64,000 nucleotides of DNA from Thalassotalea_H sp040779345 (GCA_040779345.1 JBFONU010000012.1:67146-131145), one strand, 5' to 3'; numbered from the stretch's first letter, positions 54,307 through 63,713 are shown. Program-made: numbers and translations. The notes: generated by a model not told the origin, from the letters alone.

Positions 54307-55341
54307 TTGAATGATCTAACCATAGCGTTAGATGTTATGGGGGGCGATCAAGGCCCCCTTGTAACGATCCCTGCAGCAATTCTAGCAATAGAAAAATCAC
54401 CTCAATTGCATTTGATCCTTTGCGGAAATGAAAACATTATCCACGAGGTATTATGCGAACATAAATTTTTAAATCATCCTCAGCTTTCTATTTACGGCAC
54501 AACTGAAGTCGTTACTATGGATGAAAAACCTAGTTCAGCCCTTCGCAATAAGAGAAACTCTTCAATGCGAAAAGCATTAGACTTAGTGAAGTCTGGTGAA
54601 GCTCAGGCGTGTGTTAGTGCCGGTAATACAGGGGCTTTATTCGCGACCGCTCATTATGTGTTAAAAACACTTCCTGGTGTTGAACGACCTGCACTGATTT
54701 CTACCTTACCTACTCACGACACTAAACAACATGTATTTATGTTGGATCTTGGTGCGAATGTATTTTGTGATAGCCATATACTCTACCAATTTGGTGTGAT
54801 GGGCTCTGTGATGGCCGAAGAAGTTGACGGGATCACTCAACCTAGAGTCGCATTACTGAATATGGGTGAAGAAGATATTAAGGGAAGTGATCACATTAAA
54901 ATGGCAGCCAGTCAGCTTTGTAATAATAAGGCTATAAATTATATCGGCTTTGTCGAAGGAAATGATATTTTCACTAACAAAGCTGATGTCATCGTGTGTG
55001 ACGGTTTTGTTGGCAATATTGCATTAAAAACCTGTGAAGGTGTTGCAAAACTTGTTTATGAAAAATTAAAACATGTGCTTTCCCAACACCTTTTTGCGCG
55101 TTTGATTGGTCGTATTTTGTCGCCTTCATTAAAAAAACTCTTCAAACCCATGAACCCCGACCAGTATAATGGGGCAAGTTTGATAGGATTGCGCGGCATA
55201 GTTATAAAAAGTCATGGTAATGCCAGTGTGTTTGCCTTTTATACGGCGATACTAGAAGCCATGAAAGAAGTAGAGCGGCAAGTGCCTGAAAAAATTAAAA
55301 ATAAATTAGAGCATGGCCTTAAAGATAATATTGAGCTCTAA
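54307..55341 (+). CDS. plsX: Phosphate acyltransferase PlsX
   Basis: A PlsX of about 344 residues, which makes acyl-phosphate from acyl-ACP for phospholipid synthesis. It starts with LTIALDVMGGDQGPLVT; SAGNTGALFATA and VCDGFVGNIALKT are family motifs. No ATG is available. TTG codons at 54292 and 54307 are both possible; the second aligns with the E. coli start (MTRLTLALDVMGGD), and neither has a clear ribosome site, so coupling to rpmF is likely. Unusually, it is followed by fabD and not fabH. Confidence 0.93.
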   Translation: MNDLTIALDVMGGDQGPLVTIPAAILAIEKSPQLHLILCGNENIIHEVLCEHKFLNHPQLSIYGTTEVVTMDEKPSSALRNKRNSSMRKALDLVKSGEAQACVSAGNTGALFATAHYVLKTLPGVERPALISTLPTHDTKQHVFMLDLGANVFCDSHILYQFGVMGSVMAEEVDGITQPRVALLNMGEEDIKGSDHIKMAASQLCNNKAINYIGFVEGNDIFTNKADVIVCDGFVGNIALKTCEGVAKLVYEKLKHVLSQHLFARLIGRILSPSLKKLFKPMNPDQYNGASLIGLRGIVIKSHGNASVFAFYTAILEAMKEVERQVPEKIKNKLEHGLKDNIEL

Positions 55342-55347
55342 TTGAAG

Positions 55348-55365
55348 TATAAATTGCAATTTATA
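55348..55365. promoter_or_regulatory. 18-bp perfect palindrome upstream of fabD
   Basis: TATAAATTGCAATTTATA lies 7 bp after the plsX stop and 105 bp before fabD. A perfect palindrome of this length is a plausible operator for a dimeric regulator. It does not match the FadR or FabR consensus that I know. Confidence 0.4.
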
Positions 55366-55469
55366 TTGTGATTATTTTAAGTCAATCATTCGGTGTGACA
55401 ACTCTTTCATTGAGTTTTTCAATCACGATAAGAAGGTTACACTACCAATAAATAAGTTTAGGTATAACG

Positions 55470-56405
55470 ATGAATAATAATTTAGCTTTTATCTTTCCTG
55501 GTCAAGGCTCACAAGCCATTGCAATGTTAAGTGATTTTGTTGATAACCCAATCGTTCAATCAACATTTTCACAAGCATCGGCATCTTTAGGTTACGACCT
55601 TTGGCAATTAGTCTCTGAAGGACCCGCAGAAAAGCTTAACCAAACAAACTTTACTCAACCTGCCTTATTAACAGCCAGTGTGGCATTGTGGCGTTTATGG
55701 CATGAAGATACACAAATAACACCAGCCATTATTGCCGGCCACAGTTTAGGTGAATATTCTGCCTTAGTTTGTGCGGGCGTGATTTCATTAAGCGATGGCG
55801 TTAAGTTAGTAGAAAAACGTGGTGAGTTTATGCAAGCTTCTGTTCCTGCTGGCGTTGGTGCAATGGCAGCTGTGATAGGCTTGGATGATGATAAAATTAT
55901 TGATGCTTGTCAAAAAGCTCAAGAGCAGCAAGTTGTTTCAGCGGTTAACTTTAATTCACCTGGTCAGGTTGTGATAGCCGGAAACAAAGAAGCCGTTGAG
56001 CGTGCAAGTGTACTTTGTAAAGAAGCTGGGGCTAAGCGGGTGCTTCCGCTACCGGTTAGTGTTCCTTCTCATTGTGCTTTAATGAAAAGTGCGGCTGATC
56101 AGTTAGCAGAAGAATTTAATTCTGTTACTTTTAATCAACCGACTATTCCTGTTGTAAATAATGTTGATGTGGCTATAGAAAATGACGTAGAAGCGATCAA
56201 AGACGCCTTAATAAGACAACTTTATAGTCCTGTTAGATGGACTGAAACGATTGAGATGCTAGCAAGTAAAGGGGTTGATACTGCAATTGAAGCAGGCCCT
56301 GGTAAAGTATTACAAGGTTTAGTTAAACGAATTAATAAATCAATTACCTGTATTTCAGTTAATGATAATGACTCATTAACCAAAGCAAAAGAATTAATAA
56401 AATAG
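55470..56405 (+). CDS. fabD: Malonyl-CoA:ACP transacylase FabD
   Basis: A 311-residue malonyl transferase. IFPGQGSQ is at the N-terminus, the nucleophile Ser is in IAGHSLGEYSAL and the catalytic His in VPSHCALM. It loads malonyl groups onto ACP for fatty acid elongation. It has its own 128-bp leader with a palindrome, in place of the usual tight spacing behind fabH. Confidence 0.97.
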   Translation: MNNNLAFIFPGQGSQAIAMLSDFVDNPIVQSTFSQASASLGYDLWQLVSEGPAEKLNQTNFTQPALLTASVALWRLWHEDTQITPAIIAGHSLGEYSALVCAGVISLSDGVKLVEKRGEFMQASVPAGVGAMAAVIGLDDDKIIDACQKAQEQQVVSAVNFNSPGQVVIAGNKEAVERASVLCKEAGAKRVLPLPVSVPSHCALMKSAADQLAEEFNSVTFNQPTIPVVNNVDVAIENDVEAIKDALIRQLYSPVRWTETIEMLASKGVDTAIEAGPGKVLQGLVKRINKSITCISVNDNDSLTKAKELIK

Positions 56406-56413
56406 GAAAAATT

Positions 56414-57148
56414 ATGTTTTCATTAGAAGGTAAAGTAGCGCTAGTAACTGGTGCTAGCCGTGGCATAGGTAAATCAATAGCCACACAATTGCAGTCTTTA
56501 GGTGCAACTGTTATTGGTACAGCTACCTCAGATCATGGCGCTGAAAAAATTAGTGAATATCTAGGAGCAGGACAAGGGCTTGTATTAAATGTAACAAGTG
56601 ATGAATCAATTGCTGCAATGTTTGATCTGATCAAAGACAATTTTGGCGGTGTTGATATATTAGTTAACAACGCTGGTATCACACGTGATAATTTATTTAT
56701 GCGTATGAAAGATGATGAATGGGATGATATTATTGAAACTAATTTATCGTCGGTATTTAAAATCAGCAAAGCGGTTATTCGCTCAATGATGAAAAAGCGC
56801 AATGGCCGTATTATTAATATTGGTTCAGTTGTAGGTACCATGGGTAACGCTGGACAAGTCAACTATGCGACTGCCAAAGCGGGCTTAATTGGTTTTACAA
56901 AATCATTAGCAAGAGAAGTGGCATCTCGCGGTATTACGGTTAATACTGTTTCTCCTGGCTTTATTGATACGGATATGACACAAACATTAACAGATGAGCA
57001 AAAAGAAGGTATATTTTCTCAAGTGCCAGCTAACCGTTTAGGTAAGCCAGAAGAAATAGCCAATGCGGTTGCTTTTCTTGCATCTGACAGCGCGGCTTAC
57101 ATTACAGGTGAAACCTTGCATGTAAACGGCGGAATGTATATGGTTTAA
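56414..57148 (+). CDS. fabG: 3-oxoacyl-ACP reductase FabG
   Basis: A 244-residue short-chain dehydrogenase. The NADPH-binding TGASRGIGKSIA, the NNAGITRDNLFMRM segment and the catalytic Ser-Tyr-Lys (GSVVGT, then NYATAKAG) are all present, as is the C-terminal GGMYMV. It reduces 3-ketoacyl-ACP in each elongation cycle. It begins 8 bp after fabD. Confidence 0.97.
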   Translation: MFSLEGKVALVTGASRGIGKSIATQLQSLGATVIGTATSDHGAEKISEYLGAGQGLVLNVTSDESIAAMFDLIKDNFGGVDILVNNAGITRDNLFMRMKDDEWDDIIETNLSSVFKISKAVIRSMMKKRNGRIINIGSVVGTMGNAGQVNYATAKAGLIGFTKSLAREVASRGITVNTVSPGFIDTDMTQTLTDEQKEGIFSQVPANRLGKPEEIANAVAFLASDSAAYITGETLHVNGGMYMV

Positions 57149-57171
57149 TCAAGTCTATTTTAATAAATTGA

Positions 57172-57199
57172 TTAAACAGGATAAATAAATAGCTATAAT
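57172..57199 (+). promoter_or_regulatory. Candidate promoter of acpP
   Basis: A consensus -10, TATAAT, lies at 57194-57199. A -35-like TTAAAC is 16 bp upstream (57172-57177); TTGATT at 57168 is an alternative with a 20-bp spacer. It gives acpP a start site of its own about 110 bp upstream of the gene, as expected for an abundant protein. Confidence 0.5.
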
Positions 57200-57207
57200 T
57201 TTATGTC

Positions 57208-57224
57208 AACAGGTTAGACCAGTG
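57208..57224. promoter_or_regulatory. FadR-like operator upstream of acpP
   Basis: The complement of this site reads CACTGGTCTAACCTGTT, which fits the FadR-type pattern ANCTGGTCNGACCNGTT with the CTGGTC and ACC cores kept. It lies just downstream of the candidate acpP -10, around the transcription start. FadR controls fatty acid synthesis and degradation genes in gammaproteobacteria. The match is by eye. Confidence 0.4.
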
Positions 57225-57317
57225 CAAAAAGCAAAATTAGATACTTGCAAGGGACGCTGTAGACGAATACACTACACGCAATTTTGAAAAATTGTATTTT
57301 CTAGCAAAGGAAAAAAA

Positions 57318-57551
57318 ATGAGTACTATCGAAGAACGCGTAAAAAAGATTACTATTGAGCAACTAGGTGTAAGTGAAGAAGAAGTGAAGATTGAAGCTTC
57401 TTTCGTAGATGACTTAGGTGCAGATTCTTTAGACACAGTTGAATTAGTAATGGCGTTAGAAGAAGAATTTGATACTGAAATTCCTGACGAAGAAGCTGAA
57501 AAAATTACAACTGTTCAAGCAGCTATCGATTACGTTACTGCTAACCAGTAA
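57318..57551 (+). CDS. acpP: Acyl carrier protein
   Basis: A 77-residue ACP. Ser37 in the GADSLDTVELVMALEEEF motif is the site of the phosphopantetheine arm. It is very acidic, as usual. Strong AAAGGAAAAAA upstream, and a terminator 23 bp after the stop. It carries growing acyl chains for fatty acid, lipid A and phospholipid synthesis. Confidence 0.98.
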   Translation: MSTIEERVKKITIEQLGVSEEEVKIEASFVDDLGADSLDTVELVMALEEEFDTEIPDEEAEKITTVQAAIDYVTANQ

Positions 57552-57573
57552 TCTTTGCTTGTAAAAGTAATTT

Positions 57574-57607
57574 ATCAGGCGGTTTAATTACCGCCTGATT
57601 TGTTTTT
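57574..57607 (+). terminator. Rho-independent terminator of acpP
   Basis: A 10-bp perfect stem (ATCAGGCGGT/ACCGCCTGAT) with a 6-base loop is followed by TTGTTTTT. Confidence 0.88.
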
Positions 57608-57683
57608 AAGCTAAAGTTGTTGTGTATTATATTCACATAACAATTACCTCAAACAATCAATTCTATCGGAGGCAACTCATCCT

Positions 57684-58922
57684 ATGCGACGTGTTGTAAT
57701 TACCGGTTATGGTATGCTTTCCCCCTTGGGAAATGATGCTGAATCTACATGGCAAAATCTTTTGGAAGGAAAAAGTGGTATCGGTGCAATAGAGCATTTT
57801 GATGTCAGCAACTTCCCAACCAAATTTGCAGGTTTAGTTAAAAATTTCGATCCTGAACACTTTGGTATTCTTAAAAAAGATGCTAAAAAAATGGACATTT
57901 TTATTCAATATGGACTAGCTGCAGGTATTCAAGCCTTTGAACATTCTGGGTTAGAGGTCACTGAGGCTAATGCTGAACGTATTGGTGTAGCCGTAGGCTC
58001 TGGTATCGGTGGATTATCGTTAATTGAAGAAAATCATACTAAATACCTCAATGGCGGAGTAAGAAAACTTTCTCCATTTTTTTGTCCTTCAACTATTTTG
58101 AATATGGCTGCTGGTCACATTTCAATAAAATTAGGCCTTCGTGGTCCTAATATCGCTATTGTTACTGCTTGTACTTCTGGTGTTCATAATATCGGCCATG
58201 CTGCGCGAATGATCGCTCATGGTGATGCTGACGCTATGGTTGCAGGTGGTGCTGAAAAAGCCTCAACTGAATTGGGCATTGGTGGTTTTTGTGCCGCAAG
58301 AGCCTTGTCAACGCGAAATGATGATCCACAAGCGGCTAGCCGTCCTTGGGACAAAGATAGAGATGGTTTTGTCTTAAGTGATGGGGCAGGAATTGTCGTT
58401 GTTGAAGAATATGAACATGCTAAAGCCCGTGGTGCAACTATGTACGCTGAGATTGTGGGTTTTGGTATGAGCGGGGATGCTTTTCATATGACATCACCTC
58501 CAGCTGATGGCGCTGGCGGAGCACTTGCGATGAAAAATGCCTTACGTGATGCTAAAATTAATGCCGATCAAGTTGGCTATATCAATGCTCATGGCACTTC
58601 AACAATGGCGGGTGACAAAGCTGAAACGAATGCTGTAAAATCTGTTTTTGGTGATGCGGCATACCGAACTATGGTAGGTTCAACTAAATCGATGACTGGA
58701 CACCTTTTAGGTGCTGCAGGCTCGGTAGAAGCTATATTTACCGCTCAATCATTATTTACTAATAAAGTGGCGCCAACCATTAATCTTGATAACCCAGATG
58801 ATGGTTGTGATCTTGATTATATTCAAGGTAGCGCTCGAGATGTAAATTTAGAATACGCATTATGTAACTCATTTGGCTTTGGCGGAACTAACGGCTCATT
58901 AGTGCTTAAGAAAATTAATTAG
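57684..58922 (+). CDS. fabF: 3-oxoacyl-ACP synthase II FabF
   Basis: A 412-residue condensing enzyme. The catalytic Cys is in VTACTSGVHNIG, with His in NAHGTSTMAGD and His in KSMTGHLLGAAG; the C-terminal NSFGFGGTNGSLV is typical. It elongates acyl-ACP, including the temperature-controlled 16:1 to 18:1 step, which matters in cold-living bacteria. GGAGGCAAC lies upstream of the ATG. It is closed by a terminator. Confidence 0.97.
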   Translation: MRRVVITGYGMLSPLGNDAESTWQNLLEGKSGIGAIEHFDVSNFPTKFAGLVKNFDPEHFGILKKDAKKMDIFIQYGLAAGIQAFEHSGLEVTEANAERIGVAVGSGIGGLSLIEENHTKYLNGGVRKLSPFFCPSTILNMAAGHISIKLGLRGPNIAIVTACTSGVHNIGHAARMIAHGDADAMVAGGAEKASTELGIGGFCAARALSTRNDDPQAASRPWDKDRDGFVLSDGAGIVVVEEYEHAKARGATMYAEIVGFGMSGDAFHMTSPPADGAGGALAMKNALRDAKINADQVGYINAHGTSTMAGDKAETNAVKSVFGDAAYRTMVGSTKSMTGHLLGAAGSVEAIFTAQSLFTNKVAPTINLDNPDDGCDLDYIQGSARDVNLEYALCNSFGFGGTNGSLVLKKIN

Positions 58923-58974
58923 CGTTTTTGTAATAATTGCTTGAAACTAATGCGAGTAAGTGAAAAAGTAGATA

Positions 58975-59012
58975 AGTCTAAATATTGTGATGGTATTTAG
59001 GCTTTTTTTTTT
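58975..59012 (+). terminator. Rho-independent terminator of fabF
   Basis: A 10-bp stem (AGTCTAAATA/TATTTAGGCT, one G-T pair) with a 9-base loop runs into a tract of about ten T residues. Confidence 0.85.
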
Positions 59013-59040
59013 ACAGTAATACAATTATATAGAGATATTT

Positions 59041-59847
59041 ATGTCGTACTTTTCTGTCAATGGTGAAAAGCAAAATTCTATTTCTATGAGTGACCGTTCG
59101 ATTGCCTATGGCGAAGGAATTTTTACCACCGCTAAAATAGTGAATGGTAAGATTGAATTTTTATCCGCTCATATGTCACGTTTAATTGAAGGCTGTCAGT
59201 ACCTAGATATCCCATTTACTCATCATGAAGTATTACTTAACGAAATTAATCAAGTTGCGTTAAATTACCCATTAGCCGTTTTGAAAATTGTCGTAACAGC
59301 GGGTTCAGGGGGCAGAGGTTATTCAAAAAATGGTGTAACTAACCCACAAACTCTTGTTTCAATTCATGAATATCCCGCTCACTATCAGCAATGGAGTAAG
59401 CAAGGGATCACCATTGCAGAGGGTAAAATACAATTAGGGTTAAATCCTATCATGCTTGGCCTAAAACATTTAAATCGACTTGAGCAAGTGATGATACGTA
59501 GGGAATTAGACGCTTCACCTGTTGATGATTTTATTGTTACAGATTTAAATGATTATATTGTTGAATCAAGTTGTGCCAATCTTTTTTGGTTTGATCATCA
59601 ACAGTTGTTTACACCGATCATTAATGAGGCAGGTATTAAAGGGATTTATCGAGAGAAATTGCTAAGTTTTGATAACACTATCATACCGGTTAAGCATAAG
59701 TTGTCTGATCTTGCTAATGTAACCGCTATGTTTGTTTGTAATAGTGTTATGGGGATCGTTCCCGTTAAGCAATATAATGATAAATTACTTGATATTGCAC
59801 CTGTTATTGCTTTTAACAAGCGTTTTATAGACGCATACAATGCCTAG
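59041..59847 (+). CDS. pabC: Aminodeoxychorismate lyase PabC
   Basis: A 268-residue fold-type IV PLP enzyme that releases 4-aminobenzoate for folate synthesis. DRSIAYGEGIFTTAK at the N-terminus, the PLP Lys in LGLKHLNRLEQV and ESSCANLFWF are family features. Its last 8 bases overlap mltG, so the two are coupled. The order fabF-pabC-mltG-tmk-holB is conserved in gammaproteobacteria. Confidence 0.94.
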   Translation: MSYFSVNGEKQNSISMSDRSIAYGEGIFTTAKIVNGKIEFLSAHMSRLIEGCQYLDIPFTHHEVLLNEINQVALNYPLAVLKIVVTAGSGGRGYSKNGVTNPQTLVSIHEYPAHYQQWSKQGITIAEGKIQLGLNPIMLGLKHLNRLEQVMIRRELDASPVDDFIVTDLNDYIVESSCANLFWFDHQQLFTPIINEAGIKGIYREKLLSFDNTIIPVKHKLSDLANVTAMFVCNSVMGIVPVKQYNDKLLDIAPVIAFNKRFIDAYNA

Positions 59848-60928
59848 GATATTGAGCGTGTTGTACTTGAAAAAAGCGTTGTTTATTTTTTTTATCACGG
59901 TTGTTTTAACCTTGGCCATTGTGGTTGGATTAACTCACATAAAAATTGAGGAAAAACTTCATCTAGATGCCCCAATTTTATTGACGGTGGAAAGTGGTAG
60001 TTCATTTAATCAATTCACCCAGCGGCTGGTTAAAGAAAAAATCATTGAGACACGATTCTGGTTACGTAATTATGTTCGTATACACCGTAAATTTGCCAAC
60101 ATTAAAGCCGGTACTTATCAGATAACGCCTGAGCAAACGGTTAAATCTTTGTTGATAATGATCAATAAGGGAGCAGAGCATCAGTTTTCAATTACCTTTG
60201 TCGAGGGAACTTCACTCAAGCAGTGGCTCGAGTTATTGGCAAAGACCGACAATATTGAACATCGACTACCAACAATATTTACTCAAGGAAAGGTCAATCA
60301 ATATGCGGTTTCATATGTAAATGATGAAAAAAAGGAAAAGGCATTACAGGCATTAGCACAACAGTTTAACATTGATGCAGTGAGCCCTGAAGGCTACTTT
60401 TATCCTGACACTTATGCATTCTCCGCTGGTGATAGCGATGTAGACATTTTGCAACGTGCGCATAATAAAATGTTAGTCGTGCTAGACAAACTCTGGCTCA
60501 ATAGAAACCCTAATTTGCCCTATGAAAATAAGCAGCAAGCCTTAACCATGGCATCAATTATTGAGAAAGAGAGTGGTGAGTATGCAGAACAAGATATCAT
60601 CGCATCGGTGTTTATTAATCGTTTAGATAAAAAGATGCGCCTACAAACTGATCCTACGGTAATATATGGTCTGGGTGAACGATATCAGGGTGATATTAAA
60701 TCTAAGCATTTACGTGAAGTGAATCAGTATAATACCCGTAAAATTAAAGGTTTTCCGTTAACACCCATTGCTATGCCAGGAGAGCATGCGCTTCAAGCGG
60801 CATTTTATCCAGCGAGTAGTGACTATTTATACTTTGTGAGTAATGGCAAAGGGCAACATGTTTTTTCAAAGACATTGAAAGCGCATAATGCAGCGGTAAA
60901 ACTCTACTTAAAACATTTAAAAAAATAA
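59840..60928 (+). CDS. mltG: Endolytic murein transglycosylase MltG
   Basis: A 362-residue protein with one N-terminal membrane helix (about 11-32), a LysM-like region and a YceG catalytic domain with the glutamate in MASIIEKESGEY. TDPTVIYGLG and NTRKIKGFPLTPIAMPG are conserved. It cuts nascent glycan strands and is thought to act as a terminator of chain growth. Confidence 0.94.
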   Translation: MPRILSVLYLKKALFIFFITVVLTLAIVVGLTHIKIEEKLHLDAPILLTVESGSSFNQFTQRLVKEKIIETRFWLRNYVRIHRKFANIKAGTYQITPEQTVKSLLIMINKGAEHQFSITFVEGTSLKQWLELLAKTDNIEHRLPTIFTQGKVNQYAVSYVNDEKKEKALQALAQQFNIDAVSPEGYFYPDTYAFSAGDSDVDILQRAHNKMLVVLDKLWLNRNPNLPYENKQQALTMASIIEKESGEYAEQDIIASVFINRLDKKMRLQTDPTVIYGLGERYQGDIKSKHLREVNQYNTRKIKGFPLTPIAMPGEHALQAAFYPASSDYLYFVSNGKGQHVFSKTLKAHNAAVKLYLKHLKK

Positions 60929-60937
60929 GATAATAAA

Positions 60938-61582
60938 ATGACGAAAGGTAAGTTTATTGTAATTGAAGGGATTGAAGGGGCAGGTAAATCTTCTGCGATA
61001 GAGGTAGTGAAAAATGTTTTGGCTGAATCAAATATTGCATTTATTTCGACCAGAGAGCCCGGTGGCACACCTTTAGCTGAAGCATTAAGAGATATCGTAA
61101 AATCGGCTGAGCATAATGAAATACTGACACAGGAAACCGAGTTGCTATTAATGTACGCCGCTCGCAGTCAATTATTAGCGAATCGAATTCTTCCTGCCAT
61201 TAATGTCGGGCAGTGGGTCATTGGTGACAGACATGATTTGTCGTCTCGTGCATACCAAGGTGGTGGACGACAGTTTGATGATGCTGTTATGGACACTGTT
61301 GCTGACATCACGTTAAAAGGCTTCAAACCAGACTTAACGCTTTATTTAGATATTTCTCCTGAGCAAGGTTTATCTAGAGCACAAGCAAGAGGTGAACTTG
61401 ATCGTATCGAACTAGAGAAAATTGAATTTTTTCATCGCGTTCGAAATATGTATTGTCAAATAGCCTCTACTGATCCGAGTATTACGACCATTGATGCGAG
61501 TGATACAATGGCGAATGTGCATGATCATATTCGCCAGCGATTAGCTTTATTTATTAAAGATACTTTAGGCAGTAATGAATGA
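60938..61582 (+). CDS. tmk: Thymidylate kinase
   Basis: A 214-residue dTMP kinase. The P-loop is EGIEGAGKSS, the DRH motif lies in VIGDRHDLSSRAYQGGGR, and the lid region follows TLYLDISPEQGL. It forms dTDP for DNA synthesis. The last four bases overlap the holB start (ATGA). Confidence 0.97.
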   Translation: MTKGKFIVIEGIEGAGKSSAIEVVKNVLAESNIAFISTREPGGTPLAEALRDIVKSAEHNEILTQETELLLMYAARSQLLANRILPAINVGQWVIGDRHDLSSRAYQGGGRQFDDAVMDTVADITLKGFKPDLTLYLDISPEQGLSRAQARGELDRIELEKIEFFHRVRNMYCQIASTDPSITTIDASDTMANVHDHIRQRLALFIKDTLGSNE

Positions 61583-62562
61583 AGCCTTGGCTAGTTGAAA
61601 ATAAAAAACAATTAATTAGACAAATTGCGCAACAAAGCTTACCTCATGCCATGGTTATTTCAGGTGTCAAAGGTGCTGGTAAACATGAGTTAGCACAATG
61701 GTTAGCGAATGTATTGTTATGCCAAATAAGCACTAGCAATGCCCTGTCTCAAGTTGGAACGGATGACAATATTCCTTGTGGAAAATGTAAATCATGTAAT
61801 TTATTTCAACAACAAACTCACCCCGATGTGATCAACATTGAATTGATTAAAAACAGCATTGGTGTTGATTTGATTAGAAATGCGAGTCGCTTTTTTGAAA
61901 AAACAGCCCAGTTAGCCGAAAATCAAGTGGTTGTTATAGAAGACGCCGATGCGATGACAGAGTCAGCGGCTAATGCCTTATTAAAAACTCTAGAAGAGCC
62001 GACCAATAACAGTTTTATTCTGTTACTAGTGAAAGATGAACAGCGGCTATTGCCTACCATTATAAGCAGATGTCACCAATTAAAGCTCAAACCACCAATT
62101 GGAAAAGATTTATTAACTTATATTAATAACGAACAGTCAAAGGGGGAAATACAAGACCCATTTGCCAACTTGTCACATTTGTCAGAATTGTCTAATGAAT
62201 TCGCTCAACAGCAATATCTAAAATTAAGAAATGCTTTTATCACTTACCTTATTACTAAGCGTCAACGTATGGCGTTATTAAATATAATGCTAACCAGTGA
62301 AGAAAGTATCAAATGGCTAGAGCGGGTGATGGCTAACCTGTTAAGGGAACAGTCTGATTGGCGAACGGAATTAGTGATTAACGATATTGATGTTGAGATC
62401 GATAAAATAACCCACTTAAATAGAGATAACCTTTGGCAAGTGTATCTGTTGATAAAGCGTTATAATAAACAAATATATACCGTTGGGCAGCTAAACAAAG
62501 AGTATGCTTTAGAAAAACTATTAGTTGATATATTCTTTATTATGAATAGCACGAAGGAATAA
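61579..62562 (+). CDS. holB: DNA polymerase III delta' subunit
   Basis: A 327-residue clamp-loader subunit. The P-loop region is degenerate (SGVKGAGKHELA), the zinc cysteines are in CGKCKSC, EDADAMTESAANALLKTLEE matches the Walker B region and IISRCHQL is the SRC motif. It is part of the complex that loads the beta clamp. It overlaps tmk by four bases and is followed by pilZ after one base. Confidence 0.95.
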   Translation: MKPWLVENKKQLIRQIAQQSLPHAMVISGVKGAGKHELAQWLANVLLCQISTSNALSQVGTDDNIPCGKCKSCNLFQQQTHPDVINIELIKNSIGVDLIRNASRFFEKTAQLAENQVVVIEDADAMTESAANALLKTLEEPTNNSFILLLVKDEQRLLPTIISRCHQLKLKPPIGKDLLTYINNEQSKGEIQDPFANLSHLSELSNEFAQQQYLKLRNAFITYLITKRQRMALLNIMLTSEESIKWLERVMANLLREQSDWRTELVINDIDVEIDKITHLNRDNLWQVYLLIKRYNKQIYTVGQLNKEYALEKLLVDIFFIMNSTKE

Positions 62563-62563
62563 A

Positions 62564-62890
62564 ATGGAAAATTTGAATTTAGAATTTGTCACTGACCGTG
62601 ACTTGTATCAGTCGTATATGCCGTTTATAAAAAATGGCGGATTGTTTGTTCGAACAACAGAGCACTTTGAATTAGGGACTGATATTGAGTTACAGGTATT
62701 ATTACCTGATTCACTTGAATCTTCAGAAATTACCGGCAAAGTCTGTTGGATAACGCCAGTAGGTGTTCAAAATGGCACACCAGCGGGAATAGGCATTAGC
62801 TTTGTTGATGATCCCGATAATATGCGAAGTCAAATAGAAAAGGCGATAGGGCGTTTACTTAACTCCTCAGATACCACTTTAACCATGTAA
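62564..62890 (+). CDS. pilZ: PilZ-domain protein, type IV pilus-type
   Basis: A 108-residue single PilZ domain located between holB and tatD, the position of the original pilZ of Pseudomonas, which is needed for type IV pilus formation. It lacks the N-terminal RxxxR needed for c-di-GMP binding, as PilZ itself does, so binding is not expected. KNGGLFVRT and GIGISFVDD are the conserved core. Confidence 0.88.
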   Translation: MENLNLEFVTDRDLYQSYMPFIKNGGLFVRTTEHFELGTDIELQVLLPDSLESSEITGKVCWITPVGVQNGTPAGIGISFVDDPDNMRSQIEKAIGRLLNSSDTTLTM

Positions 62891-62942
62891 CGCTCACTAT
62901 TCATTTATTAACATATTTTATCCAATAAATAGGAACACCTCG

Positions 62943-63713
62943 TTGTATATAGATTCTCATTGCCATTTAGACCGACTTGATTTATCAAGCTTTGATAATA
63001 ATCTTGATAATGTCATGCTTGCCGCTAAAAATGCTCAAGTAGATAAAATTCTGTGTGTCAGTATCACATTGGAAGACTTTCCACTGATGGCTGAAAAAAC
63101 AAAAAACTATCAAAATGTTATGCTGACCTGTGGCACTCATCCGTTAAATCAAAGTGATGAAGTCAACCAAACTACTCTGGCAAGTCTTGCACAATCACCT
63201 CGGGTCATTGCCATAGGCGAAACAGGGTTAGACTATTTTTATGCACCTGAAACCAAATTGGTACAACTTGACTCGTTTCGTAAACATATTCGTGTCGCAA
63301 ACCAGCTCAATAAACCCTTGATCATTCATACGCGAGATGCGCAAAAAGACACCCTTGATATTTTACGTGAAGAGCATGCAGAAAAGGTGGGTGGAATATT
63401 ACATTGCTTTACAGAAACATGGGAAATGGCTGAGCAAGCTATTGAAATGGGCTTTTATATTTCATTTTCAGGGATTGTCACCTTTAAAAACGCCAGTGCA
63501 CTTCGCGAAGTGGCTAAGAAAATTCCAGATGATAAATTACTGATAGAAACGGATGCACCTTATTTAGCACCGGTTCCACATCGTGGAGAACAAAATCAAC
63601 CTGCCTATGTTATTGAAGTAGCCAAGCATTTAGCGAGTATTAGAGGTCAATCCATAGAGCATATCGCGAATATATCTACAGATAACTTCAATCGACTGTT
63701 TAAGCAAAAATAA
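62943..63713 (+). CDS. TatD-family metal-dependent DNase
   Basis: A 256-residue TatD-like hydrolase (YcfH type by position). Metal ligands lie in DSHCHLDRL, IGETGLDYF, IIHTRDA, LHCFTE and IETDAPYLAP. The start is a TTG at 62943, with AGGA eight bases upstream; no ATG lies before the first metal motif. It follows pilZ as in many gammaproteobacteria. Confidence 0.92.
   Translation: MYIDSHCHLDRLDLSSFDNNLDNVMLAAKNAQVDKILCVSITLEDFPLMAEKTKNYQNVMLTCGTHPLNQSDEVNQTTLASLAQSPRVIAIGETGLDYFYAPETKLVQLDSFRKHIRVANQLNKPLIIHTRDAQKDTLDILREEHAEKVGGILHCFTETWEMAEQAIEMGFYISFSGIVTFKNASALREVAKKIPDDKLLIETDAPYLAPVPHRGEQNQPAYVIEVAKHLASIRGQSIEHIANISTDNFNRLFKQK

Noticed and set aside
54114..63713. A secondary-metabolite or polyunsaturated fatty acid synthase cluster
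   Set aside because: The genes are single-domain housekeeping fatty-acid genes in conserved order; no polyketide-type multidomain protein is present.
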